A stretch of DNA of 14,580 nt from Betaproteobacteria bacterium (lineage in GTDB: Bacteria > Pseudomonadota > Gammaproteobacteria > Burkholderiales > Rhodocyclaceae), in the NCBI GenBank assembly GCA_028868235.1, contig JAGWUW010000022.1, forward strand, positions 1 to 14,580. The letters are read 5' to 3'. Position 1 is the first letter of the stretch; every line of letters begins with the position of its first letter. The notes below the pieces were generated by a model, which searched no databases, was not told the DNA's origin, and saw only the letters and a list, made by a program, of their open reading frames with translations. Below, piece after piece: positions 7,208-14,229 of the stretch. A program made the position numbers and the translations under genes.

Positions 7208-8833
7208 ATGCAAGAAGTCTCCCACTCCCTCATCGCCTTGGCGAAAACACTCGAATTGCGCTGGCAGAACTACCGCAGCAGCAACGAATTCGACCAGTTC
7301 GTTGAGTTCACACTGTCGCTGAATGGATTGACTGAGCGACTGAATCAGCAGAATCTGCCCGGTCTAGCCAGCGCCTGCCAGGAATTGGAAAACCGGGCCC
7401 TCGCTTTTTTCACCGACCACACGCTACGTCCGGTATCTGAAGAACAGACCGAAGCGATCAGCCAGCAGTTGAACACCATTCTGCAAGTACTACATCGTCA
7501 CGAAACGCCGGCTGTCATCACCAAGCGCCTGTCGGATGCGACCGATGCCGAACGCGACCCCTGGGTACGGCAGCGCAACGTACTGATCGTGTCCCGCCAG
7601 GGGCACCCGTGGAGCGCAGCGCTGGTCGAGCAACTATCGTTCTACGGCTTCCGACCACATGCTCTTGACTGGGAAGGGGATCCAGAACTGGATGAAGCAC
7701 CGCTGGCAGTCATCCTGGTTCCTGATCAGGAAAACAGCGGCTACCCACAGCATGCACTGGCCTCGCTGCAACGCCTCAAGCAGCGCTATGTCGCCAGCTA
7801 TGTCTATTGCCTGTCGGTACCGTCGGCACTGGAAGCAATTGTCAGTTTGCAACGGGCAGGTGCCAACGTCTGCATCCCGGCCGAGGTCAAGCTGAGTGAT
7901 ATTTTGTCGCGCATCCTCGACCTGGTGGAAAGCCGCGAGCAGGAAGCTCATCGAGTCCTCATCGTTGAGGACTCGAAAACCGCCGTCGCCCACATCCAGC
8001 GCGCCCTCGATCTTCACGGCATCGATAGCCGCGCCATCCACACCCCGCTATCGCTGCTTCAGGCTTGTGCAGAGTATCGGCCTCACGCCATCCTGATGGA
8101 CATGTACATGCCCTTCTGCACCGGCGTCGAGGTCACCCGCGCCTTGCGCCAGATTCCGGAAGACCACTCGCTGCCGGTTATTTACCTCTCGGGCGAGACC
8201 GACATCGCGCAACAAGTTGAAGCCCTACGCCTGGGGGGCGACCAGTTCCTGACCAAACCAGCCAATCCGATCATTCTGAGTGCCGTGGTCAAGACCAAGA
8301 TTGAGCGTTACCGCGACATGCTGCGCTCCGGCCGCCACGACAGCCTGACCGGACTACTCAACCACTCCGCATCGAAAGGTCAACTGGAACAAATGCTGCG
8401 CCGGGCACTACCGGCTGGCCAGTTGGCCGTGGCGATGATCGATATCGACCGTTTCAAATCGATCAATGACAACTACGGACACCCTGTCGGCGATCAGGTT
8501 ATCCGCAGCCTGGCCTGGCTGCTGCGCGGGCGCCTGCGCAATACTGATCTGATCGGACGCTACGGTGGCGAGGAATTCATCGTCGCGTTGAGCGGCGTTG
8601 AAATTGGCCAGGCCATGACCCTGCTCGACCGAATTCGCGAGGACTTCGCGCAACTGCCTCACGCCCATGGCCGTGGCGCGCTGCGCGCCAGCTTCAGTTG
8701 CGGCATAGCCGCCGTGCCTAGCCATGTCACCGGTAGTTCGCTGATCGAGGCGGCCGACGAAGCGCTATTGGAGGCCAAGCGGGAAGGACGCAACCGAATC
8801 GTTACCGCCAGTCGCAAGCGACTGATGCAGTAA
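7208..8833 (+). CDS. Response-regulator diguanylate cyclase (helical domain, degenerate REC, REC, GGDEF)
   Basis: This is a probable cyclic-di-GMP synthase of 541 residues. Residues 1-115 are helical and unassigned. Residues 122-242 resemble a receiver domain (RNVLIVSR to LSDILSRILDLVE) but lack the acidic pocket and phospho-acceptor, so this copy looks degenerate. Residues 248-365 are an intact receiver with Glu254-Asp255, Asp298 in LMDMYMP, Ser328 and Lys350. Residues 378-535 are a GGDEF domain with DSLTGLLN, the active-site GGEEF (453-457) and an inhibitory RxxD site (RNTD, 444-447) exactly five residues upstream. It should therefore be active and product-inhibited. There is no membrane segment. 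No histidine kinase lies next to it. The start has a poor Shine-Dalgarno but a good promoter lies upstream. It is divergent from prfA and convergent with hemA, with only 3 nt between stop codons. Confidence 0.92.
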   Translation: MQEVSHSLIALAKTLELRWQNYRSSNEFDQFVEFTLSLNGLTERLNQQNLPGLASACQELENRALAFFTDHTLRPVSEEQTEAISQQLNTILQVLHRHETPAVITKRLSDATDAERDPWVRQRNVLIVSRQGHPWSAALVEQLSFYGFRPHALDWEGDPELDEAPLAVILVPDQENSGYPQHALASLQRLKQRYVASYVYCLSVPSALEAIVSLQRAGANVCIPAEVKLSDILSRILDLVESREQEAHRVLIVEDSKTAVAHIQRALDLHGIDSRAIHTPLSLLQACAEYRPHAILMDMYMPFCTGVEVTRALRQIPEDHSLPVIYLSGETDIAQQVEALRLGGDQFLTKPANPIILSAVVKTKIERYRDMLRSGRHDSLTGLLNHSASKGQLEQMLRRALPAGQLAVAMIDIDRFKSINDNYGHPVGDQVIRSLAWLLRGRLRNTDLIGRYGGEEFIVALSGVEIGQAMTLLDRIREDFAQLPHAHGRGALRASFSCGIAAVPSHVTGSSLIEAADEALLEAKREGRNRIVTASRKRLMQ

Positions 8834-8836
8834 GGT

Positions 8837-10087
8837 TTACTCGCCTGCGTGCAGGTGGAACAGGCGTGCCGCAGCGGACTGGAGTTCGCCACGTTCGCCA
8901 CCATCCGCCGAATTCAGTGTCTGGGTCGGTGCGTGCAGGAACTTGTTGGTCAAGCGGTGCGACAGATGTTCGAGCACCTTTTCCGGATTTTCGCCCTTGG
9001 CCAGCAGTTTCAGCGCATGCTCCATCTCGTGGCGACGCATACGCTCAGCCGTATCGCGCAGCGAACGGATGACCGGCACTGTATCGCGCGACTCCAGCCA
9101 GCCGAGGAAATCCTTGACTCGATTGGCGATGATGTCCTCGGCTTCGACCACGGCTGCTTGCCGCGATTCCAGACCGCTTTCGACAACCTGTGCTAGGTCA
9201 TCGACGGTATAGAGAAAGATGTCGTCGAGCTTGCCGACCTCCTCCTCGATGTCGCGCGGCACTGCCAGATCGATCATGAACATCGGCCGGTGGCGCCGCG
9301 CTTTGATGGCCCGCTCGACCATGCCCAAGCCGATAATCGGTAACGGGCTGGCGGTGCAAGAAACGACGATATCGTGCTGCGCCAGATGCTCGCCCAGTTC
9401 ATCGAGGCGAATGGCCGTCCCACCATATTGCTCGGCCAGCACCCGCCCCCGCTCCAGCGTTCGATTGGCGATCGTCACCTGCTTCGGCTTCTGCGCACAG
9501 AAATGCGCGGCACACAATTCAATCATTTCGCCAGCGCCGATGAACAAGATGCGCTGATCGGCAATCGACTCGAAAATACGTTCGGCAAGGTGCACGCCAG
9601 CTGCCGCCATGGACACGATATTGGCGCCGATCGCCGTCGTGCTTCGCACCTCCTTGGCGACTGAGAAGGAGCGCTGAAATAGCTTGTGCAACTGGGTGCC
9701 AAGGGTACCGTTTTCCTCGGCTGCGCGTACCGCATCCTTCATCTGGCCGAGAATCTGCGGCTCGCCGATAACCATGGAATCGAGGCCGCTGGCCACGCGG
9801 AAAGCGTGGCGGATCGCTGCGGGCTGATCGTGTGTGTAGATGTAAGGGGTTAGCTCGTCGCGGGCAACCTGATGGTAGTGCGCTAACCAATCGACCACGA
9901 CATCTGGCGACTCCGCGGCACAGTAGATCTCGGTGCGGTTGCAGGTGGACAGAATCGCCACCTCGCGCACCGGCCGGTCCCGGGTCAGGTCGGCCAAGGC
10001 ATGACCAAGCTTGTCAGCGCCAAACGCCACCCGCTCGCGGATGGCGAGCGGCGCGGAATGGTGGTTGATGCCGAGGGTAAATATCAC
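8837..10087 (-). CDS. hemA: Glutamyl-tRNA reductase
   Basis: HemA reduces glutamyl-tRNA(Glu) to glutamate-1-semialdehyde, the first step of tetrapyrrole synthesis by the C5 route. Landmarks are [10 protein letters not shown] at the N-terminus, the catalytic-Cys motif [28 protein letters not shown], and the NADPH-binding stretch [14 protein letters not shown]. The C-terminal dimerisation helices follow. I chose GTG 10087 (416 residues) because it aligns with the usual start just before LGINHH. The frame also allows TTG 10108 (423 residues), which adds seven residues and would lie about 5 nt from the predicted transcription start. Neither has a Shine-Dalgarno. It is monocistronic here: a diguanylate cyclase gene in the opposite direction separates it from prfA. 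Product confidence is very high; the start is uncertain. Confidence 0.95.
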   Translation of the reverse strand: MIFTLGINHHSAPLAIRERVAFGADKLGHALADLTRDRPVREVAILSTCNRTEIYCAAESPDVVVDWLAHYHQVARDELTPYIYTHDQPAAIRHAFRVASGLDSMVIGEPQILGQMKDAVRAAEENGTLGTQLHKLFQRSFSVAKEVRSTTAIGANIVSMAAAGVHLAERIFESIADQRILFIGAGEMIELCAAHFCAQKPKQVTIANRTLERGRVLAEQYGGTAIRLDELGEHLAQHDIVVSCTASPLPIIGLGMVERAIKARRHRPMFMIDLAVPRDIEEEVGKLDDIFLYTVDDLAQVVESGLESRQAAVVEAEDIIANRVKDFLGWLESRDTVPVIRSLRDTAERMRRHEMEHALKLLAKGENPEKVLEHLSHRLTNKFLHAPTQTLNSADGGERGELQSAAARLFHLHAGE

Positions 10088-10119
10088 CGGGTTAGGCTGG
10101 GCGGTCAAAGTGGGGGCCG

Positions 10120-10128
10120 ATTATAACA
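10120..10128 (-). promoter_or_regulatory. Extended -10 promoter of hemA
   Basis: On the minus strand this reads TGTTATAAT, a perfect -10 hexamer with the extended TGn element. No good -35 is visible 17 nt upstream, which is common for extended -10 promoters. Transcription would start near 10113, giving a leader of about 5 nt to TTG 10108 or about 26 nt to GTG 10087. Confidence 0.6.
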
Positions 10129-10513
10129 CCCGCTCCCGACAGCCCGATTTGCCCCGGATCAGAACGGGAAGGCCCGCTTCCCGAGCTAGCCCCCTGCTCC
10201 GCGCACCTGAATCAGCTTCAGATAAAGCCAGACTGATCGGGCAACTACCAGTTTCAGGCGCTGCGTGGCTCGCACAACAGCGTGACTTTCACATATTCGT
10301 TTAGCAACCAGCGCCGGAACACTTGACGCTACCGAGAAATACAGATTGGTGGGCAGCAGGCACCGAAGATTGACGGCAGTCGTAGTAGCCCACGCCCCCG
10401 GGGGCCGACCCTCCGCCAAGCAAAATCCTCCTCACTCCATACGCTCCACACCTGTTCGCCAGTCAAGCAAGCGGCTATCATGTGACATTCTTCAAGCCGC
10501 CAAAGATTACGCG
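10129..10513. other. Gene-free stretch between hemA and the Pal-like lipoprotein gene
   Basis: No supportable gene or tRNA was seen in about 385 nt. It contains two GC-rich inverted repeats without U-tracts: CGGGAAG and CTTCCCG around 10163-10185, and the palindrome GCCCCCGGGGGC around 10396-10407. A weak promoter-like TATCAT at 10476-10481 lies upstream of the lipoprotein gene but has no matching -35. Confidence 0.4.
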
Positions 10514-11086
10514 ATGCGCGCCTCACTGTCTGCCACCCTACTGCTCTCCGCCCTGCTTGCTGCCTGCTCTACCAAAGGTGACATTCCGCCGAGCAAGCAT
10601 ATTTCGCAAAGCGGCCCACTCCGTGTTCACCCCGGCTTGCTCGGCAAGCCAGTGCCGGCCGAATTGCAACAAGAAACACCTACAGCGACTGCGAAGCCGG
10701 CAGCCGCGACAACCGAAACGCAGATCAAGATGGATGCTGTCGGCCTGCGAACCCAGCGCAGCGTCTATTTCGACATAAACAGCGCTGACATCAAATCCGA
10801 CTACGATCCCGCTCTACGCGCCCATGCCCGCTATCTGGCCGAACATCCGACTGCACGAGTACGCATCGAGGGCAATGCCGACGAACGGGGCAGTGCTGAT
10901 TACAACCAGCGCCTAGGCCTGAAGCGTGCCGAAAATGTCCGCGCCACCCTGATCTCGCAGGGTGCCGCAGACAACCAGGTCAAGATAAAGAGTTTAGGCG
11001 AGGCAAAACCAAAGCTGACCGGCCACGACGAGTCCTCGTGGTCTGAAAACCGTCGCGCCGACGTGGTGTACGAAGTCGAAAACTGA
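10514..11086 (+). CDS. OmpA/Pal-family peptidoglycan-binding lipoprotein
   Basis: This is a probable outer-membrane lipoprotein of 190 residues. The signal peptide MRASLSATLLLSALLAAC ends in the lipobox LAAC with the lipidated Cys18. A Thr/Ala/Pro-rich linker (about 50-75) leads to an OmpA_C domain (about 85-188) with YFDINSADI, the peptidoglycan-contact motif GNADERGSADYN, and GHDESSWSENRRADVVYE, which is close to Pal. Pal anchors the outer membrane to peptidoglycan with TolB, but no tol genes are in the window, so this may be a Pal paralogue rather than Pal itself. I chose ATG 10514 because it starts the signal peptide; the frame opens at 10346 without family-like sequence. The ribosome binding site is weak. 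It stands alone on the plus strand. Confidence 0.88.
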   Translation: MRASLSATLLLSALLAACSTKGDIPPSKHISQSGPLRVHPGLLGKPVPAELQQETPTATAKPAAATTETQIKMDAVGLRTQRSVYFDINSADIKSDYDPALRAHARYLAEHPTARVRIEGNADERGSADYNQRLGLKRAENVRATLISQGAADNQVKIKSLGEAKPKLTGHDESSWSENRRADVVYEVEN

Positions 11087-11705
11087 TCCAGCGGGGGGCA
11101 TGTCCCTTCATTGATCGCCAGTCCAACCGGCCTCGCGCGGATCTCCAAAACACGGCAATTCAGTTGTCGAAAGGGTAGTACTTCTGATTCAGCCAGGGAG
11201 CTACACAGCTTTCCCCGGCTCACGCCAGTTGCCATAACCAGATCGACGCTACCCCAAGGGATCTCGGCAACAGCCAGTTGCGACGGGAGAAATTGCGGGG
11301 AAAACCAGAGTATCCTCATTGGAAACTCCCATAGCCCAACAACTAGCTGCCTCACTCCGTCCGGAATCGCCTGTTCGAACGGTTAATAAACTCCACCGAA
11401 ATACTCGCGGCTTCAATCTGGAGCACCGGACTCCGACTCGCCATGCCCAGACAGCCAAACCGTGCTGCCACCTTGCATTCGAGCCGATCGTAAGCCTAGT
11501 GTACGTAGATTTTGGGGCCGAACCGTACCGGTGACTCGCTGGCCTATCGCCAAGGTGCAACTCGACTCCGTTGCAAAGAACAGGCGCGACGCGCATGCCC
11601 ACGCCTGCCGTTCTAGCAGGCTAGGCGATAGCAAGGCCGTCACAGGGCGACTTAGTGGTCTTCCTGCAACTCCAACGCGCAAGTGTGCTCCAGCCGGTAC
11701 GCACC
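11087..11705. other. Gene-free stretch after the Pal-like lipoprotein gene
   Basis: About 620 nt carry several overlapping open frames on both strands, none with a ribosome binding site, recognisable domain or plausible composition. No terminator with a U-tract was found for the lipoprotein gene. The sequence could be decayed coding DNA, but no protein family could be recognised in any frame. Confidence 0.4.
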
Positions 11706-11810
11706 TCAGCGGTGCGTGTGTCGCCCTTGAAACCAGCTCCACAGCGCCTCGCCGAGATAGGGCAAAATCGCCACACAACCCAGCAGGACAAGCGTTTCAT
11801 CGGTAAGCAT
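11706..11810 (-). CDS. 34-residue single-span membrane peptide downstream of fccB
   Basis: This small gene is supported by GGAGGT placed 7 nt before ATG 11810, the best ribosome binding site in the window. The peptide begins MLTDETLVLLGCVAILPY and continues to LGEALWSWFQGRHTHR. Residues 6-27 are hydrophobic and form one likely transmembrane helix containing a Cys and a Pro, followed by a basic, His-containing tail (inside-positive orientation likely). It lies 106 nt downstream of fccB on the same strand, so it could be the last gene of the sulfide-dehydrogenase unit, although a possible hairpin lies between them. Small one-helix peptides often stabilise membrane redox complexes; that role here is only inference. 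The stop codon lies in the loop of a 7-bp hairpin (11699-11717). No family is recognised. Confidence 0.6.
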   Translation of the reverse strand: MLTDETLVLLGCVAILPYLGEALWSWFQGRHTHR

Positions 11811-11874
11811 GATTGCCACCTCCAGAGATAGGATGGAGATGGCTATCCGTCAAGCATAGGTCGTGCCGAAACAG

Positions 11875-11894
11875 AAAAGGCCGCTAGCGCGACC
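11875..11894 (-). terminator. Possible weak terminator or attenuator after fccB
   Basis: On the minus strand GGTCGC and GCGGCC pair around the loop GCTA (one G-T wobble), followed by TTTTCTGTTT. The hairpin starts 22 nt after the fccB stop. The U-tract is short and interrupted, so partial read-through into the 34-residue gene is plausible. Confidence 0.4.
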
Positions 11895-11916
11895 CTGGTT
11901 TGCTGCCGAGAGACGT

Positions 11917-13206
11917 TCAGGCCAGCATATCCGCCCAGATGTTCTTGGCCCAGCCCAGAGCGACCTTAGCCTCCAACTCGTTGCGTGCAACCGAGACACC
12001 GCCGGCCCCCTTGACCGGTTGCACGCTCTTGGTAACGGCATCGTATTGGTGCACTGACGACACGTGAATGACGCTCTGAGCGTCAACGAAGCTGTAGCAG
12101 GTATTCATCACTACCGGTTCCGGGTTCGGGTCCAGACCGGAAAGCATGTTCAGGATCGCTGCTGCAGCCAGCTTGCCTTGCTGATTGGCCATGTGCCCGG
12201 ATTTTGGCATGGCGGGGGCTGGGAAAATGGCATCTCCCAGGACATGAATGCCCGGCGTATTGGTCGATTCCATCGATAGCCAATTGATGTCCACCCAGCG
12301 GGTGTTGATCAACTTGATGCCGGAAGTGCGCGCGATATCGCCAGCCCGGTGTGGCGGTATGACGTTGAGCACGTCCGCCTTGAACTTGTCGAATTCGAGG
12401 ATGGCAGTATTGCTGCCGGCCTCGACATCCTTGACCTCGCTATTGTTGCGGTATTCGATAATGCCTTTGTAGAGATCGCTCCATGCCTTGGTGAACAGAC
12501 CCTTCTTGGACGTCACCTCCTCATTGGCATCAAGAATGACAACCTTCGATTTAGGCTTGCTCTGCTTGAAATAATTAGCCACCAAGCAGGCACGCTCGTA
12601 AGGTCCGGGCGGGCAGCGGTAGGGCGCCTTGGGGATGGCAATGGCGTAGACACCGCCATTCTTCATGCTCTCCAATTGCTTGCGCAACGCTATGGTCTGC
12701 GGGCCAGCCTTCCAGGCATGCAAGACTTTGCTCTGGGCTTCGGCACTCTTTAGCCCGGGCATCTCATCCCACATGAAATCGACGCCTGGCGACAATACTA
12801 GGCGGTCGTAGCTCAACGCACTACCGCCTTTCAGGGCGATCGTTTTCTTGGTGGCATCGACAGCAACTACGTCGTCCTGGATCACGCGCACGCCCCACTT
12901 GCTGCGCAGGGCTTCATAGCTGATCGTGATATCTTCCATCGTCTTCTGACCGCCGATGACCAGATTGGAGATTGGGCAAGAAATAAAGGTCGGGTTGCGT
13001 TCGACCAGCGTCACCTGAACCCCCCCCTCGCTCCACATGCGCAGGTACTTGGCGACCGTGGCACCGCCGTAGCCGCCACCAACCACAACAACGTGGCCGC
13101 TAGCCTTAGCGCCGGCGGCACAGCCATAGATGGATGCCATCGCACCAGCTGCTGCACCGATTTTCAGAAAATCACGTCTTTTCATCAGCATCATGGCGGT
13201 TCCCAT
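11917..13206 (-). CDS. fccB: Flavocytochrome c sulfide dehydrogenase, flavoprotein subunit
   Basis: FccB (SoxF) oxidises sulfide in the periplasm with a covalently bound FAD and passes electrons to its cytochrome subunit. The product is 429 residues. A Tat signal with RRDFLKIGAAAG (10-21) exports it folded. The FAD-binding VVGGGYGG is at 41-48. Cys77 in FISCPISN matches the FAD-linking Cys of the family, and Cys198 (YRCPPGPYERAC) and Cys370 (MNTCYSFV) match its redox disulfide. The second FAD motif is HVLGDA (321-326). The C-terminal FCSD domain follows. The first ATG (13206) overlaps the fccA stop as TAATG; Met5, Met6 or Met8 could also serve as start, and Met8 would give the tightest Tat signal. 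Sulfide specificity is inferred from the three Cys and the partner. Confidence 0.93.
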   Translation of the reverse strand: MGTAMMLMKRRDFLKIGAAAGAMASIYGCAAGAKASGHVVVVGGGYGGATVAKYLRMWSEGGVQVTLVERNPTFISCPISNLVIGGQKTMEDITISYEALRSKWGVRVIQDDVVAVDATKKTIALKGGSALSYDRLVLSPGVDFMWDEMPGLKSAEAQSKVLHAWKAGPQTIALRKQLESMKNGGVYAIAIPKAPYRCPPGPYERACLVANYFKQSKPKSKVVILDANEEVTSKKGLFTKAWSDLYKGIIEYRNNSEVKDVEAGSNTAILEFDKFKADVLNVIPPHRAGDIARTSGIKLINTRWVDINWLSMESTNTPGIHVLGDAIFPAPAMPKSGHMANQQGKLAAAAILNMLSGLDPNPEPVVMNTCYSFVDAQSVIHVSSVHQYDAVTKSVQPVKGAGGVSVARNELEAKVALGWAKNIWADMLA

Positions 13207-13511
13207 TATTTTTGTGCGGCGAAATAAGTGGCGATCAAATCAAGTTGGGCATCGGTGTAGCCCTTACTGATCTGATGCATGATTGAAGCGGGCTTGTCGC
13301 CGCTCTTGTAGTCGGCCAACTTCTGCAGGATCTTGGCTTTTTCCATGCCGGCCAAGGTATCCATGCCTGAGCCCTTGACGGCCTGGCCATTGGTGCCATG
13401 GCAGTTGGCACAAGTGGCAGCCAGATTGCGGCCGAGATTGGGATCAGCGGCGTGTGCCGTAGCGGCAGTTGCCAGCAAACAGGCTGCAACCAGTGGCGAT
13501 AACAATTTCAT
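13206..13511 (-). CDS. fccA: Monoheme cytochrome c, probable cytochrome subunit of sulfide dehydrogenase
   Basis: This is a periplasmic class I cytochrome c of 101 residues. A Sec signal peptide (1-21, cleavage after AHA) precedes one heme site CANCH (Cys34, Cys37, His38). Met78 in SIMHQISKGY is the likely sixth ligand. With a mature size of about 80 residues it resembles the monoheme FccA of green sulfur bacteria rather than the diheme form of Allochromatium. AGGAG lies 8 nt before ATG 13511. It is directly followed by fccB with a TAATG junction, so the two are translationally coupled and probably form the electron-transfer pair. The upstream gap shared with the divergent ArsR gene must hold the promoter. 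Confidence 0.9.
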   Translation of the reverse strand: MKLLSPLVAACLLATAATAHAADPNLGRNLAATCANCHGTNGQAVKGSGMDTLAGMEKAKILQKLADYKSGDKPASIMHQISKGYTDAQLDLIATYFAAQK

Positions 13512-13525
13512 TGGGACATCTCCTT

Positions 13526-13537
13526 CCTCACGTGAGG
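13526..13537. promoter_or_regulatory. 12-bp palindrome in the fccA leader
   Basis: CCTCACGTGAGG is a perfect palindrome lying 15-26 nt upstream of the fccA start, just before its ribosome binding site. It could be an operator or a leader element; no known factor is assigned. Confidence 0.3.
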
Positions 13538-13640
13538 TTGCTTGTTATCTCGCCGAAGTGTTTTGATTTGGCGAAACCAGCATCGTACAAAGCTTATCGG
13601 CCTTTGACACACAAAGTATGTTGCTACGCAAAACATTAGT

Positions 13641-13685
13641 TTTTGACCATATAAGCATTCGGTTATAAATTGTTCCTGGTCAAAA
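13641..13685. promoter_or_regulatory. Promoter of the ArsR gene framed by a 9-bp inverted repeat
   Basis: TTTTGACCA (13641-13649) and TGGTCAAAA (13677-13685) are perfect inverted copies with a 27-nt spacer. The left arm includes a -35-like TTGACC (13643-13648), and TATAAA (13664-13669) is a -10 candidate, although the 15-nt spacing is short. The right arm then lies at the expected transcription start, 6 nt before the ATG. Inside is a second inverted repeat, TATAA-n8-TTATA (13650-13667), of the type bound by ArsR/SmtB proteins. Auto-repression is a reasonable inference. Confidence 0.5.
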
Positions 13686-13691
13686 TTAAAA

Positions 13692-14021
13692 ATGAGCAAC
13701 ATGGACAGAACTTTGCAGGTCTTCGAGCAGGTGGCACACTACTTCGGATTACTGGCCGACCCAACGCGCTTACGCATTCTGTCCAGCCTATGCGCCGAGG
13801 AACGTCCGGTTCATGAAGTTGTGGAAAAAATTGGCCTGACACAAGCCAACATCTCCCGGCACCTGAACATCCTGTATCGAGCCGGTGTAGTCGAACGGCG
13901 GCGAGAAGGCAGTACGGTGTATTACCGGGTCATCGATCCCAATTTCGTCGACATCTGCCGGACGGTCAGCATCAGGGTAGCAAGCCGTGACCTGGGCCGC
14001 GAGTTGGGCATGGGCAAGTAA
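13692..14021 (+). CDS. ArsR/SmtB-family transcriptional repressor, possible sulfide or redox sensor
   Basis: This is a winged-helix repressor of 109 residues with LADPTRLRILSSL at the start of the domain, the recognition helix TQANISRHLNILYRAGVV (50-67) and the beta-wing RRREGSTVYYRV. It has two cysteines, Cys34 in SSLCAEERPV and Cys89 in VDICRTV. The classical metal motif ELCVCDL is absent at helix 3. Sulfide and persulfide sensors of this family (BigR, SqrR) use a Cys pair, but the spacing here (55) is shorter than I recall for them, so sulfide sensing is inference from the neighbouring fccAB genes. ATG 13692 is used; ATG 13701 is an alternative, and neither has a good ribosome binding site. 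It is divergent from fccAB across a 180-nt gap that carries palindromes. Confidence 0.88.
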   Translation: MSNMDRTLQVFEQVAHYFGLLADPTRLRILSSLCAEERPVHEVVEKIGLTQANISRHLNILYRAGVVERRREGSTVYYRVIDPNFVDICRTVSIRVASRDLGRELGMGK

Positions 14022-14061
14022 TTCGCACCAACGACCATACTCGGAAGGGTGGATCTTTATG

Positions 14062-14081
14062 GTTGATTTTATAAAATCAAC
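14062..14081. promoter_or_regulatory. Perfect 20-bp palindrome downstream of the ArsR gene
   Basis: GTTGATTTTA followed by TAAAATCAAC is an uninterrupted perfect palindrome, starting 41 nt after the ArsR stop. It has no T-run and no unpaired loop, so it fits a dimer-binding site better than a terminator. TTGAT and ATCAA half-sites are present but 8 nt apart, not the 4 nt of an FNR box. Confidence 0.5.
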
Positions 14082-14159
14082 GGTGGAGCAACTATCCGAG
14101 TTCAAGTGGCTCAAGCGGGACAAGGCAAAGATACATCCCCACAGCAAGCGGGGCCACAT

Positions 14160-14192
14160 AACAAAAATAAACCCCCGGTTGAGGTCCGGGGG
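14160..14192 (-). terminator. Intrinsic terminator of the right-hand Arg-rich small gene
   Basis: On the minus strand CCCCCGG (14192-14186) and CCGGGGG (14178-14172) pair around a 7-nt loop and are followed by a T-rich tract, TTTATTTTTGT (14171-14161). It lies about 38 nt after the stop codon at 14230. Confidence 0.85.
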
Positions 14193-14229
14193 CTATACGG
14201 AGCGCCGTTAGCTGGCGAGTTGCTGCCGA

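Noticed and set aside
10129..10513. tRNA or other structured RNA between hemA and the lipoprotein gene
   Set aside because: No T-loop GTTCRANNC motif or cloverleaf was found; the GC-rich inverted repeats lack further RNA features.
10900..11355. 151-residue minus-strand frame opposite the lipoprotein gene end
   Set aside because: Half of it is antisense to the OmpA-like domain and the rest shows no family resemblance or ribosome binding site.
14062..14081. FNR/Anr box
   Set aside because: TTGAT and ATCAA half-sites are present but separated by 8 nt instead of 4.
14059..14211. Possible 50-residue plus-strand gene after the ArsR gene
   Set aside because: A purine-rich stretch precedes the ATG, but its 5' end is the perfect palindrome and its 3' part runs through the terminator hairpin of the opposite gene, so coding is doubtful.
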